A DNA stretch of 64,000 bases from Methylobacterium sp. B4 (GCF_003201865.1 NZ_QJJJ01000003.1:1-64000), one strand, 5' to 3'. Shown: positions 17,689 to 29,029, counted from the first letter of the stretch. The notes: a model not told the origin generated them from the sequence alone. Translations and numbers: made by a program.

Positions 17689-18905
17689 GCCACCGCCCTC
17701 CCCCGGGCTTCGCCCTGCGCTGCGAACCGCGCCCGGCCGAAGCCGCGGGCGAAGTCCGGCAAGGCGCCATTGCCCAGCAGCGCGGCCACCGCATCCGCGG
17801 TCGCCGGAGCGAGCAGGTAGCCGTTGCGGTGATGGCCGGTGGCGACGACGAGGCCGGGCGCGGCGGCCTCGATGATCGGAGCGTCGTCGTCCGACGTCGG
17901 GCGAAAGCCGCTCCAGACCGCGTCCACCTCCATTTCCTCGATGCCCGGAAGGACGCGGCGCGCCCCCTCCAGCAGGGCGAACAGGCCGCCCGCCGTGACG
18001 CCGCTGCGGAAGCCGCAATCCTCGACCGTGGCCCCGACGATGAGGTGCCCGTCGCCCTTGGGCGCCATGTGCACCGCGTCGGTCCAGACCATGCGGGACA
18101 GGGTGCCGGTGCGCTTGGTCGTGCGCAGAGCCAGCGACTGGCCCTTCAGCGGGCGGACCGGCAGGGCGAGGTCGTCGGGCAGGAGACCCGTCTCGCCGCT
18201 CCAGGCGCCCGCGGCCAGGATCACGGTCTCGGCCGAGAGCGTGCGCTCGCCGACCCGCAGGCCGGTGAAGCGCCCACCCTGCCGCTCGAGCCCGTCGACC
18301 GCGACGCGCTCGACGATGGTGACGCCGGCCGCCTCGCAGGCGCGCAGCAGCGCCTCCATGACGAGACGCGGATCGACCTGCGCATCGAGCGGGCAGAGGA
18401 TGCCCGCCGTCACGTTCGGGCGCAGCAGCGGCTCGCGGGCGCGCACCTCCGGGCCGGACAGCCACTCGGCGGCGACGCCGGAGCGCCGCTGGAGATCGTG
18501 GCGGAAGCGCAAACGCTCCACCTCGTCCCGGCCGATGGCGATCACGAGGGTGCCGTCCTCGCGGTAATCGATGGTGCGGCCGGACGCCGCTTGGAGCGCG
18601 TCGCGGAAGGCCGGCCAGCGCTGAAGGGATTCGAGAGCCAGGGGCAGCAGCAGGTCGGAGCCCGGCTCGTGCTCGGCGGCCGGGGCCAGCATGCCGGTGG
18701 CCGCGAGGCTCGCGCCGCTGCCGACGCTCTCGCGCTCGACCACGACGACGGAACGGCCGGCCTGCGCCAGGCGCCAGGCGATGGAGAGGCCGATCAGCCC
18801 GGCGCCCACCACGGCCACGTCGGCGCGGGGCGGCATCTCGGCTGCGCGGGGGCGCAGCGCCAGGGTCCGGCGCTGACCGATCGGGGAGGTCAGCAGATCT
18901 GACAT
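17685..18905 (-). CDS. thiO: Glycine oxidase ThiO
   Basis: 406 residues. FAD-dependent oxidase that converts glycine to the imine used by ThiG in aerobic thiazole synthesis. The N-terminal dinucleotide-binding motif is VAVVGAGLIGLSIAWRLAQAG. The DAO-family C-terminus has DAVWSGFRPTSDDDAPIIEA and ATGHHRNGYLLAP. The gene is first in the thi operon, about 95 bases downstream of a TPP riboswitch, and shares a four-base overlap with thiS. Presence of ThiO instead of ThiH suits an oxygen-respiring bacterium. Confidence 0.95.
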   Translation of the reverse strand: MSDLLTSPIGQRRTLALRPRAAEMPPRADVAVVGAGLIGLSIAWRLAQAGRSVVVVERESVGSGASLAATGMLAPAAEHEPGSDLLLPLALESLQRWPAFRDALQAASGRTIDYREDGTLVIAIGRDEVERLRFRHDLQRRSGVAAEWLSGPEVRAREPLLRPNVTAGILCPLDAQVDPRLVMEALLRACEAAGVTIVERVAVDGLERQGGRFTGLRVGERTLSAETVILAAGAWSGETGLLPDDLALPVRPLKGQSLALRTTKRTGTLSRMVWTDAVHMAPKGDGHLIVGATVEDCGFRSGVTAGGLFALLEGARRVLPGIEEMEVDAVWSGFRPTSDDDAPIIEAAAPGLVVATGHHRNGYLLAPATADAVAALLGNGALPDFARGFGRARFAAQGEARGRAVA

Positions 18906-19000
18906 CGGGAAACGTGCCTTCCGCAGGGTTACCCGCAGGAACTGGCACCATGTGCTTCGATCGAAGCGGGTCCGCTCGCGACGAGCCGCCCTTCAGGTCC

Positions 19001-19096
19001 AATCCCTACGCCGGTATGAGCCGGATCAGGTTCGAAGGATTTCCGCGCTGCCGGCGACGGCGATAGCGGTTTCTCAGCCCCTTGTCGGGGATCTCC
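19001..19096 (-). promoter_or_regulatory. TPP riboswitch (THI element) of the thi operon
   Basis: Reading the minus strand, the conserved blocks are in order: GGGGAGATCCCCGAC, GGGGCTGAGA (the CTGAGA block), a variable stem, then CCTTCGAACCTGATC and the closing CCGGCGTAGGGA. These are the thiamine pyrophosphate-binding core sequences. It lies about 95 bases upstream of the thiO start, so it should shut down thiO-thiS-thiG-thiE when TPP is plentiful. Whether it acts on translation or by a terminator cannot be told by eye. Confidence 0.93.
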
Positions 19097-19160
19097 CTGG
19101 AACGTTCCCGATGTGGGCCCGCGCGGCCCCGCGGTCAATCCCCCACGCAGCGGTCTGCAA

Positions 19161-20492
19161 CTACTCGGCGGCGGCCTTGGTCGCGGCCTTGCGACCCGGC
19201 CGGAACACGGGCATCGGCTCGTCGAAGCCGTCGAGGGCGTGACTCCCGAGCGGTTCGGGATCGCCCCAGAGGAAGTCGACGAAGGGCTTCGACATCAGGA
19301 GCGGCTCCTGAAGCGTGCGGTTGAGCCGCGCCAGCCGGCTCGCGAGGTTCACGTCGCGGCCGATCACGGTGAAGTCGAGCCGGGTGCCGGAGCCGACATT
19401 GCCGTAGGCCGCCTCGCCGTGATGGAGCGCGATGCCGGCATCGACCGTGCGGGCGCCCTCGCCGAAGCGCCCGACGGCATTCGCCTCGGCCAGCGCGGCG
19501 AGCGCCGATTCCGCGGCCATCAGCGCACTTTTCGCCGCCCCGCCGAGATCGTCGCCCGGCTCGCGGAAGATCGCCAGCAGGCCGTCGCCCAGATATTTCA
19601 GCACCTCGCCCCCCTCCCGCTCGATCGGCGGGACGAGGCAGTCGAAGAACGCGTTGAGGAGATCGACCGCGCCCTCCGGCGTCCGGTTGGCGGAGAGCCG
19701 GGTATAATCGCGCATATCCGCGAACAGGATCGCCGAGCGGATGCGGCGCACCTGTCCGCGGCGGATGTCGCCCGCCAGGATCGCCCGGTGCGGCTCGTCG
19801 CCGACATAGATGCGAAGCACCGTGTCGAGTTGCTTGTTGAGGAGGCGCATCTCCATCACCGCCGCCAGCGTCGGCATGACGAAGCGCAGGATCGCGATAT
19901 CCTCGTCGCGGAAGCCGCCCTCGGCGCGGGTGGCGAAGGTGATGCCGTTCTTGGTGCCGTTGGTGAAGATCAGCGGCGCCACGACGTAGTGCGTGTAGCC
20001 GTCGGCCTTCAGTTCGGGGATGACGGCGTAGGCGTCGTCGGCGGTCTCGGACAGATCCATGATCAGCCACTCGCCGGATTCGTGCACGGTGTAGAAGGGG
20101 CTCGCCCGGTAGGCCTTCACGGAGGCCTCGCCGTGGGGGAAGAGCCGCACGGAGGTTCCGGTCTCCCGGTTCCACACCCGCCCGACGCCCGAATACTCGG
20201 AGTGAAGGGTGTCGATCGTGGTGGAGGCGCGATCGACGGGCACGCCGAGCGCGTTGAGGTGTTCGGCCATCCCGGCCAGCAGGTCGTCGGCCTTGGGCAG
20301 GCGCGCGCCTTCGCCGAGCAGCCAGTCGCGCAGCCCGACGCAAGCCTGGAGCGACCCGAACGGGACGTCCTCGGCTTCCGATCCGTCGGCGAGGGCGGTC
20401 GGTAGGGGTCTCGGGGCGTCCGCGTCGCGCATCGGGGGAAGGTGGGCTCTCGGGGCGTCGAAGCAAGGCTCGTCGCGCATGGGCGTCACCAT
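19161..20492 (-). CDS. Class III adenylate/guanylate cyclase
   Basis: About 443 residues. The C-terminal half is a class III nucleotide cyclase domain: SAILFADMRDYTRLS (first metal Asp), GGEVLKYLGDGLLAIF (second metal Asp in GDG), and VIGRDVNLASRLA. The N-terminal 220 residues have no obvious membrane segment and look like a GAF-like sensor region found in many rhizobial cyclases. Makes cAMP (or cGMP) in response to an unknown signal. The start is uncertain: ATGs at 20492 and 20480 and a TTG at 20543 are in frame, none with a strong ribosome site. Confidence 0.88.
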   Translation of the reverse strand: MVTPMRDEPCFDAPRAHLPPMRDADAPRPLPTALADGSEAEDVPFGSLQACVGLRDWLLGEGARLPKADDLLAGMAEHLNALGVPVDRASTTIDTLHSEYSGVGRVWNRETGTSVRLFPHGEASVKAYRASPFYTVHESGEWLIMDLSETADDAYAVIPELKADGYTHYVVAPLIFTNGTKNGITFATRAEGGFRDEDIAILRFVMPTLAAVMEMRLLNKQLDTVLRIYVGDEPHRAILAGDIRRGQVRRIRSAILFADMRDYTRLSANRTPEGAVDLLNAFFDCLVPPIEREGGEVLKYLGDGLLAIFREPGDDLGGAAKSALMAAESALAALAEANAVGRFGEGARTVDAGIALHHGEAAYGNVGSGTRLDFTVIGRDVNLASRLARLNRTLQEPLLMSKPFVDFLWGDPEPLGSHALDGFDEPMPVFRPGRKAATKAAAE

Positions 20493-20550
20493 CCGAGGTG
20501 AGGCCGGACTCTGATCCGCTGTTCGGGGCGACGCACCTACCAAACGAAAG

Positions 20551-20570
20551 GGCCGCCCCGAAGGACGGCC
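20551..20570. terminator. Terminator hairpin downstream of rpoD
   Basis: On the minus strand the stem GGCCGTCC / GGGCGGCC (one mismatch) closes a TTCG loop 14 bases after the rpoD stop and is followed by CTTTCGTTT. The other strand also has a T-rich trail (TGTTTGTTTT). Confidence 0.6.
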
Positions 20571-20584
20571 TGTTTGTTTTCCGC

Positions 20585-22585
<2,001 letters not shown>

Positions 22586-22743
22586 GCTCAGCCTATTGTT
22601 CTCGTGGCGGCGGCGCAGGCTGAGCCCGCGCGCTCCGCGAAAGACCCGTCGCAATGTAGTGGAATGGCGCGCTTGTCGAGTGCCCGCGCCGATTCTCGTT
22701 GCATCCGCTCTAACGTGCCGTGCGTTGACCGACCGTTAACCAA

Positions 22744-22760
22744 GGCGGCCTCCGGCCGCC
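22744..22760 (-). terminator. Hairpin after dnaG
   Basis: GGCGGCC / GGCCGCC with a three-base loop, about 30 bases downstream of the dnaG stop on the minus strand, is followed by TTGGTTAA. A weak terminator, or a barrier partly separating dnaG from rpoD. Confidence 0.45.
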
Positions 22761-22788
22761 ATCGCAGTTCGGACACGCTGGCAAGAAT

Positions 22789-24693
22789 TCATTCCCCTTC
22801 GAGAGCCTCCGCTTCCGCTTCGGCCGCCGCGATCACCGCCAATTGCTGCTGCACGTCGCACAGCCAAGCGAAGTTGGCCTCGGAGCCATCCTCGGCAAGA
22901 GCGCGTTCGGCTTGGTGAAGTTCGCTATGTAGCGCTCCCGTCTGCCGGTGCAAGATCACGGCCTGATGCAGGGTATGTTCCAGACGCTGCGGGTCGGCGT
23001 TCGGATCGAGCATCCAGCGGTCGCCGGGGTTGACCAGCGCCAGGAGCCGCGCATGCGCCTCCTCCAGTCCGGCCCTGCGCAGGCGGGAGTCCACCAGTTC
23101 CGGCTCCGGGGTGCCGGCCTCGGCAGCCCGGTCGAGCAGGAGATTGCGCAGCAGGTCTGCATCCGGGTTGGAGAGTTCGAGAGCCGCCAGCGCCTCCTCC
23201 TCGATCCCGAGCAATTCCGGATGCGCGAGCAGGCTCATGACGATCATGGCCTCGCGCTTGGCCGAGCGCCCGCCGAAAGCGGGCGCCGGCGCCCCCGCCT
23301 TCAGCAGCGGATTGAAGCCTGTGGTGATGCGCGGCGAGGGCGGCGGGTCGCCCGGCCGGGGTCGGCGCTGGAACGGCGCGGCCCGCGGTCCGGCAGCATA
23401 GCCGCGCGACCCGCGCTCGGGCCGGCCGCCCGACAGCCCGCGCAGGCGCTCCTCGATGTCGTCGCGATAGAAGCGCCGCACGGTCTCGTCGCGGATGCCG
23501 GCCACCGCCTCCCGCAAGGTCCGGGCGAGTCCGGCCCGGCGTTCCGGCGTGTCGAGGGAGCCGGCCTCGGTCTCGCGCGCCCACAGCACCTCGACCAGGG
23601 GACGCGCGCCCGCCAGCACCGTCTCGATGGCCGCCGGGCCGCCCGAGCGCATCAGGTCGTCGGGGTCCTGGCCCTGCGGCAGCATCGCCACGCGCAGCGA
23701 CTTGCCGGGCTCCAGCATGGGAAGCGCCACGTCGAGCGCCTTGAAGGCCGCGCGCTGGCCCGCCCCGTCGCCGTCGAAACAGAGGATCGGCTCGTCGGCA
23801 TGCCGCCAGAGCAGGGCAAGCTGATCCTCGGTCAGCGCGGTGCCGAGCGGCGCGACCGTCTCGGGGTAGCCCGCCAGCGTCATGGCGATGACGTCGACAT
23901 AGCCCTCCACCGCGACGATGCGGCTGCGGTCGTGCGCGGCCTTCCGGGCGGCGTGCAGGTTGTAGAGCATCCGCCCCTTGTGGAAGAGCGGGGTCTCCGG
24001 CGAGTTCATGTACTTCGCTTTGGCTTCCGCCTGCATCGCCCGGCCGCCGAAGGCCACGACCCGGCCGCGGATGTCGAGGATCGGAAACATGATCCGGTCG
24101 CGGAACTTGTCGTAGGGCACCGACACGCCCTCGGCGGTGGCGAGCAGCCCCAGTTCCAGCATCAGGTCGCGATCGACGCCCTTGGCCGCGAGATGGTCGC
24201 GCAGGGCGTAGCGCCCGGAGAGGGAATAGCCGAGCCGGAACGTCTTGCGCGTGGCCTCGCTCAGGCCGCGCCGGTCGAGATAGGCCCGGGCTTCGCCACC
24301 CGCCTGCCCACGCAGTTGATCCTCGAAATAGACGGTGGCGAGTTCCATGACTTCGAGCGCGCCCTTGCGCCGTTCCTCCGCCTGCTCGCTCTCGACCGTC
24401 ATCTTGGGCAGGGTGACGCCCGCCTCGCTCGCCAGCCGCTCGACGGCCTCGGGAAAGCTCAGGCCCTCGGTCTCCATCAGGAAGGTGAAGATGTCGCCGT
24501 GCTTGCCCGACGAGAAGCAGTGGTAGAACTGCTTCTGGTCGTTCACGTAGAACGAGGGCGTCTTCTCGGAATTGAAGGGCGAGAGCCCGCGCCACTCGCG
24601 GCCCGCCTTCTTCAGCCGCACGCGCCGGCCGACCACCTCGGAGGCGGATACCCGGGAACGGATCTCTTCGAGAATGTGGGGTGGGTAACGCAC
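22789..24693 (-). CDS. dnaG: DNA primase
   Basis: 634 residues, GTG start (MRYPPHILEEIRSRV). Makes RNA primers for replication. The N-terminal domain shows GLSPFNSEKTPSF and FYHCFSSGKHGD, where most primases have CPFH and CxxC. Three of the four zinc ligands are thus Ser, Asn and Ser here. The TOPRIM catalytic core is intact: RIVAVEGYVDVIAM (EGYxD), APLGTALTEDQ and PILCFDGDGAGQRAA (DxDxxG). A long Pro/Arg-rich linker near residue 430 precedes the helicase-binding C-terminal domain. It is divergent from the SMP-30 gene and followed by rpoD. Confidence 0.97.
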   Translation of the reverse strand: MRYPPHILEEIRSRVSASEVVGRRVRLKKAGREWRGLSPFNSEKTPSFYVNDQKQFYHCFSSGKHGDIFTFLMETEGLSFPEAVERLASEAGVTLPKMTVESEQAEERRKGALEVMELATVYFEDQLRGQAGGEARAYLDRRGLSEATRKTFRLGYSLSGRYALRDHLAAKGVDRDLMLELGLLATAEGVSVPYDKFRDRIMFPILDIRGRVVAFGGRAMQAEAKAKYMNSPETPLFHKGRMLYNLHAARKAAHDRSRIVAVEGYVDVIAMTLAGYPETVAPLGTALTEDQLALLWRHADEPILCFDGDGAGQRAAFKALDVALPMLEPGKSLRVAMLPQGQDPDDLMRSGGPAAIETVLAGARPLVEVLWARETEAGSLDTPERRAGLARTLREAVAGIRDETVRRFYRDDIEERLRGLSGGRPERGSRGYAAGPRAAPFQRRPRPGDPPPSPRITTGFNPLLKAGAPAPAFGGRSAKREAMIVMSLLAHPELLGIEEEALAALELSNPDADLLRNLLLDRAAEAGTPEPELVDSRLRRAGLEEAHARLLALVNPGDRWMLDPNADPQRLEHTLHQAVILHRQTGALHSELHQAERALAEDGSEANFAWLCDVQQQLAVIAAAEAEAEALEGE

Positions 24694-24822
24694 GGCGTTC
24701 TTCGGTGAAGCGGATCGCTCGGACGGGGACCGGCTCGGCCCAACAGTCTAGCGCAGGCGGCCTGCCGGAGTCTTAAGAGCTCTGGCGCGGAGCTTTCGCC
24801 GAAGCAATGCGTTGGCGGCCCG

Positions 24823-25797
24823 ATGACAATCGCCTCGCCTGCTCCCCGCCGTGGCATCCCCCGCCGTCCGCTCCTCGGCCTCGCCCTGCTCGGCGGCTTC
24901 ATCCCCAGGGCACGGGCCGCCGACGGCCTCGCCGCCGTTCTCGATCCTTCCACGAGGGTCGAGACGCTCTACGAGGCGGGCGAATGGTGCGAGGGACCGG
25001 TCTGGGCACCCGCTCTCGGCGGTCTCGTCTTCAGCGACGTGCGCCGCAACCGGATGATGCTGATCCGAACGGACGGCCGCGTCGAGACCTTCCGCGAGCC
25101 CTCGAACAACGCCAACGGCAACACGCTCGACCGCGAGGGCCGCCTCGTCACCTGCGAGCACCGCACCGCGCGGGTGGTGCGCCGGGAATCGGACGGCGCG
25201 ATCACCGTCCTGGCCGAGCGCTTCGAGGGCGGCCGCCTCAACTCGCCCAACGACGTGGTGACGGCGCGCGACGGCGCGCTCTGGTTCACCGATCCGAGCT
25301 ACGGCATCGATCAGGCCGCGGAGGGGGAGCCGCGCCCCTCCGAGCAGCGGGGCCGCTACGTCTACCGACTCGCGCGCGAGGGCGGGCTGACGCCTGTCGC
25401 GACGAACTTCAAGCAGCCCAACGGCCTCGCCTTCTCGCCCGATGAGCGCATCCTCTACGTCTGCGAGTCGGGCGGCCCCCAAAAAGGCGCAGCGAGCGAA
25501 ATCCGCGCCTTAGACGTCTCGGGCGGTGCACTCTCCGGAGGGCGCGTGTTCGCGACGGTGCCCGAGGGCGTGCCGGATGGCGTGAAGGTCGACACCGACG
25601 GCCGGGTCTATGCCGGCACGGGCGACGGCGTGCGGATCTGGGCGGCGGACGGACGCTTTCTCGGCCGCATCCCCACGCAGGGACCGTGCGCCAACATCGC
25701 CTTCGGTGGGCCGGACGGGCGCCGGCTGTTCATCTGCGCGGGCAAGCGCGTGCTCGCGGTCGAGACGAAGGCGCGCGGCGCCGGGGTGGCGACGTGA
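24823..25797 (+). CDS. SMP-30/gluconolactonase-like beta-propeller, exported
   Basis: 324 residues. The N-terminus has an RR pair followed by a hydrophobic stretch (RRPLLGLALLGGFIPRARA), which resembles a Tat signal. The mature part matches the SMP-30/gluconolactonase/LRE family: EGPVWAPALGGLVFSDV (metal-binding Glu), NGNTLDREGRLVTCEH, LNSPNDVVTARDGALWFTDP (Asn-Asp metal site), NGLAFSPDERILYV and PDGVKVDTDGRVYAG. It probably hydrolyses a sugar lactone in the periplasm. Its stop overlaps the GTG start of the next gene (GTGA), and the two are surely co-expressed. Confidence 0.88.
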   Translation: MTIASPAPRRGIPRRPLLGLALLGGFIPRARAADGLAAVLDPSTRVETLYEAGEWCEGPVWAPALGGLVFSDVRRNRMMLIRTDGRVETFREPSNNANGNTLDREGRLVTCEHRTARVVRRESDGAITVLAERFEGGRLNSPNDVVTARDGALWFTDPSYGIDQAAEGEPRPSEQRGRYVYRLAREGGLTPVATNFKQPNGLAFSPDERILYVCESGGPQKGAASEIRALDVSGGALSGGRVFATVPEGVPDGVKVDTDGRVYAGTGDGVRIWAADGRFLGRIPTQGPCANIAFGGPDGRRLFICAGKRVLAVETKARGAGVAT

Positions 25798-26978
25798 CCG
25801 AGGATTTTTCGCCCGCGCAGCGGATCGACCGACGCGCCCTGCTGGCCGGCGCCGCAGCCCTTGCCGCCATGCACGCGACTCTGCCGTCATCGGCCCGGGC
25901 CCAGCCCGCGACCGGACCGGTCGGCAAGCTGGAGCTGGTCGTCGCGGCGCGGGCGCCGACCACACCCACGGGACTGACGCTCTCGAAGGAGGGCCGCATG
26001 TTCCTGTTCATGCCGCGCTTCGACGAGCACACGGTCTTCACCGCGGGCGAATTGTTTCCCGACGGGCGCGTCGTTCCCTATCCGAGCGAGGCGGCGAACC
26101 GACCCGATCCGGCACGCGCAGCGGACACGCTGTTCCACGTGCCCAACGGGGTGTTCGACAGCCGCAACCGCCTTTGGCTGCTGGATGCCGGGCTGATGGC
26201 CTCCTCCGGCGAGCCCGTAGCCGGCGCAGCCAAGCTCGTCTGCATCGATCCCGCGGCGAACGGGGTCCTGCGCACGATCTCCCTGCAAGCGGTCGTGACG
26301 CCGACCTCCTCGCTCAACGATCTGCGGGTCGATCTGCGGCCGGGCCGGGAAGCGGCCTACATCACCGACCAGGGGCAGACCGGCGAGGGTGCGCTGATCG
26401 CGGTCGATCTCGCCAGCGGCCGGGCCCTGCGTCGGCTGGGAAGCCATGACAGCACCCGGTCGGTGCCTGGCCTCCTCAAGATCGTCGAGGGCCGGACGCT
26501 GCTGAAGCGCAAGGCGGACGGCAGCACGAGCCCGATCCAGGGCGGCGCCAACGGCATCGCCCTGAGCCCGGACGGGACGCGCCTGTACTACTCGCCGCTG
26601 ATGAGCCGGCAGCTCTACGCCGTGGACACAGCGGCGCTCCTCGACGAGTCCCGGGACGACGGGGCCGTCGCCGCCACGGTGCAGGATCTCGGCGAGAAGG
26701 GCCTGACCGGCGGGCTCGCCGCCGATTCGCGGGACCGGATCTATCTCAGCCTTCAGGAATTCAACGGCGTCGGCCGCCGCGATCCGGACGGACAGGTCGA
26801 GGTGCTGGCCAACGACCCGCGCCTGATCTGGCCGGACACGTTCTGGATCACCGACGAGGGCTGGCTCTACCTGTCCTCCGCCCAGGCCAACCGCCGGCCG
26901 GAGCACAATGGCGGCACCGACCGGCAGGAGCCGCCCTACGCCATCTTCCGAATGCGGATCGATGCCGGGCCGGCTTGA
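25794..26978 (+). CDS. Yellow/MRJP-family beta-propeller, exported
   Basis: About 394 residues. The GTG start overlaps the stop of the SMP-30 gene. A twin-Arg-like signal (DRRALLAGAAALAAMHATL, ending SARAQ) precedes the mature protein. The major royal jelly/Yellow fold is shown by FLFMPRFDEHTVFTAGELFPDG, DSRNRLWLLDAGLM, SLNDLRVDLRPGREAAYITD, GANGIALSPDGTRLYYSPL and DTFWITDEGWLYLSS. Bacterial Yellow-like proteins have no established substrate. Pairing with an SMP-30 lactonase suggests handling of a sugar or sugar acid, which is inference. Confidence 0.85.
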   Translation: MTEDFSPAQRIDRRALLAGAAALAAMHATLPSSARAQPATGPVGKLELVVAARAPTTPTGLTLSKEGRMFLFMPRFDEHTVFTAGELFPDGRVVPYPSEAANRPDPARAADTLFHVPNGVFDSRNRLWLLDAGLMASSGEPVAGAAKLVCIDPAANGVLRTISLQAVVTPTSSLNDLRVDLRPGREAAYITDQGQTGEGALIAVDLASGRALRRLGSHDSTRSVPGLLKIVEGRTLLKRKADGSTSPIQGGANGIALSPDGTRLYYSPLMSRQLYAVDTAALLDESRDDGAVAATVQDLGEKGLTGGLAADSRDRIYLSLQEFNGVGRRDPDGQVEVLANDPRLIWPDTFWITDEGWLYLSSAQANRRPEHNGGTDRQEPPYAIFRMRIDAGPA

Positions 26979-26987
26979 CGCGTCGAA

Positions 26988-27446
26988 CTACTTCCCGGCG
27001 AGCGCGTCCTTCACGACCCCGCTGGCGCGGCCGAAATCCATGCGGCCGGCATACTTGGCCTTCAGCGCGGCGATTACCTTGCCCATGTCCTTCGGGCCCG
27101 CCGCGCCGGTCTCGGCGATGGCGTCCATGATGGCCGTGCGGGTCTCGGCCTCGTCCATCTGCTGCGGCAGGAAGGCCTGGATGACCTGGGCCTCGGCCCG
27201 CTCGGTTTCGGCGAGTTCCGGGCGGCCACCCTGCTCGTAGACGCCCGCGGCCTCCTGGCGCTGCTTGATCATCTTCTGGAGAAGGGCGAGGATTTCGTCG
27301 TCGGCGAGCTGGCTCTTGCCGAGTCCGCGCGCCTCGATGTCCTTGTCCTTGAGCGCCGCCTGGATCATGCGCACGGTCGAGAGCTTCTGCTTCTCGCCGG
27401 CCTTCATGGCCTCCTTCATCTCGGCGGTGAGGCGCTCGCGCAGCAT
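26988..27446 (-). CDS. GatB/YqeY domain protein
   Basis: 152 residues. MLRERLTAEMKEAMKAGEKQKLSTVRMI at the start, QRQEAAGVYEQGGRPELAETERAE in the middle, and FLPQQMDEAE lead to the C-terminal helical domain shared with the GatB amidotransferase subunit (GPKDMGKVIAALKAKYAGRMDFGRASGVVK). Proteins of this type may bind tRNA, but a definite role is lacking. It is divergent from carA, and in many alphaproteobacteria it lies next to carA or the dnaG-rpoD group as here. Confidence 0.93.
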   Translation of the reverse strand: MLRERLTAEMKEAMKAGEKQKLSTVRMIQAALKDKDIEARGLGKSQLADDEILALLQKMIKQRQEAAGVYEQGGRPELAETERAEAQVIQAFLPQQMDEAETRTAIMDAIAETGAAGPKDMGKVIAALKAKYAGRMDFGRASGVVKDALAGK

Positions 27447-27633
27447 GATGATGACTCCAGTCGGATGATTCGGCACGGGTGCCCTGCTTGTCCAGGGCAT
27501 TGCGCAGGGCTGCTCCCGCGCCCAGATTGACCCGGGCGCGGCCGGCTCGCTATGAGCCCCGCGAGAGATCGCCTTGCCTCGCGGCCCGGATCTGCGGCCG
27601 CGCGAGGCGGCGGACATAAGCCGGATCGGACCC

Positions 27634-28899
27634 ATGCTGCAAGACGAACCCGCGACCCTGCGCACCGATCCCGCGCGCAGTTCGGCCGAGCTCAAGATCC
27701 CCGAGCCCAAGATCCCCGAGCCTTGGAGCGAGCCGCTCGTCACGGCGCTGCTCGTGCTGGCCGACGGCACCGTGCTCGAGGGCTTCGGCATCGGACAGAC
27801 CGGCGTCGCCGACGGCGAGGTCTGCTTCAACACGGCGATGACGGGCTATCAGGAGATCCTGACCGATCCGTCCTATGCCGGGCAGATCGTCACCTTCACC
27901 TTCCCGCATATCGGCAATGTCGGCACCAACGACGAGGATCTGGAGAGCCTGGATCAGGCGCCGGCCTCCGGCGTACGCGGCGCGGTCATCGCCTCGGCTG
28001 TCACCAAACCCTCGAACTGGCGCTCGTCCTCGCATCTCGACGGCTGGCTCAGGGCGCGCGGCATCGTCGGCATCACCGGGATCGACACGCGGGCGCTGAC
28101 CGCGCTGATCCGCGACCGCGGCATGCCCAATGCCGTCATCGCCAACGATTCGGAGGGCCGCTTCGACCGGGAGGCGCTCAAGGCCCGCGCCGCCGCGCTG
28201 GCGCCGATGGAAGGGCTCGACCTCGTGCCGCCGGTGACCTCCCGCGAGACCTCCGCCTGGACGGAGACGGTCTGGGCGGTGAAGGGCGGCTACGGCTCGC
28301 GGGCGCCGGGCCAGGGCCTCAAGGTCGTGGCGATCGATTACGGCGTGAAGCGCAACATCCTGCGCCTTCTGGCGGAAGCCGGCTGCGACGTCACCGTCGT
28401 GCCGGCCACGACCAAGGCGGAGGACATCCTGGCGCTGAAGCCGGACGGCGTTTTCCTCTCCAACGGCCCCGGCGATCCGGCGGCGACCGGCGAATACGCC
28501 GTGCCGGTGATCCGCAGGCTGCTCGACGAGCGGGTGCCGACCTTCGGCATCTGCCTCGGCCACCAGCTCATGGGCCTCGCGCTCGGCGGGCGCACGGTGA
28601 AGATGGGCCAGGGCCACCACGGCGCGAACCATCCGGTGAAGGACCACACCACCGGCAAGGTCGAGATCGTCTCGATGAACCACGGCTTCGCGGTCGATCC
28701 CGCGAGCCTGCCGCAGACGGCGGTCGAGACCCATGTCTCGCTGTTCGACGGCTCGAATTGCGGCCTCTCGCTCACCGACCGCCCGGCCTTCTCGGTGCAG
28801 CACCACCCGGAGGCCTCGCCGGGTCCGCGCGACAGCCATTACCTGTTCGAGCGCTTCGTGAAGCTGATGCGCGAGAACCGCCCCGAGGTCGCGCAGTAA
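27634..28899 (+). CDS. carA: Carbamoyl-phosphate synthase small subunit
   Basis: 421 residues. Glutaminase subunit that delivers ammonia to CarB for arginine and pyrimidine synthesis. The N-terminal domain has GEVCFNTAMTGYQEILTDPSYAGQIVTFT. The class I amidotransferase core has LSNGPGDPAAT, FGICLGHQLMGLALGG (Cys nucleophile in GICLGHQ), VSMNHGFAVD and the His-x-Glu pair in VQHHPEASPGP. The ATG at 27634 (MLQDEPATL) is taken; an earlier in-frame start would add 20 unrelated residues. A Pro-Glu repeat (KIPEPKIPEPW) lies in the variable N-terminal tail. carB is not in the window. Confidence 0.97.
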   Translation: MLQDEPATLRTDPARSSAELKIPEPKIPEPWSEPLVTALLVLADGTVLEGFGIGQTGVADGEVCFNTAMTGYQEILTDPSYAGQIVTFTFPHIGNVGTNDEDLESLDQAPASGVRGAVIASAVTKPSNWRSSSHLDGWLRARGIVGITGIDTRALTALIRDRGMPNAVIANDSEGRFDREALKARAAALAPMEGLDLVPPVTSRETSAWTETVWAVKGGYGSRAPGQGLKVVAIDYGVKRNILRLLAEAGCDVTVVPATTKAEDILALKPDGVFLSNGPGDPAATGEYAVPVIRRLLDERVPTFGICLGHQLMGLALGGRTVKMGQGHHGANHPVKDHTTGKVEIVSMNHGFAVDPASLPQTAVETHVSLFDGSNCGLSLTDRPAFSVQHHPEASPGPRDSHYLFERFVKLMRENRPEVAQ

Positions 28900-28910
28900 G
28901 CTCAAGTCTT

Positions 28911-28938
28911 GGGACGGCGGCCCGACGGCTGCCGTCCC
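28911..28938 (+). terminator. Hairpin after carA
   Basis: GGGACGGC and GCCGTCCC form a stem 12 bases after the carA stop. It is followed by GGTGTCATAAAA rather than T-residues, so it may act with Rho. Confidence 0.45.
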
Positions 28939-29029
28939 GGTGTCATAAAAAACTCCAGCTTACCCCCCATCCCCGATTCATGGCCGGATCGGACAAGAAT
29001 CAGCGGCCGGGATCTTGGGGGTTTGCCGG

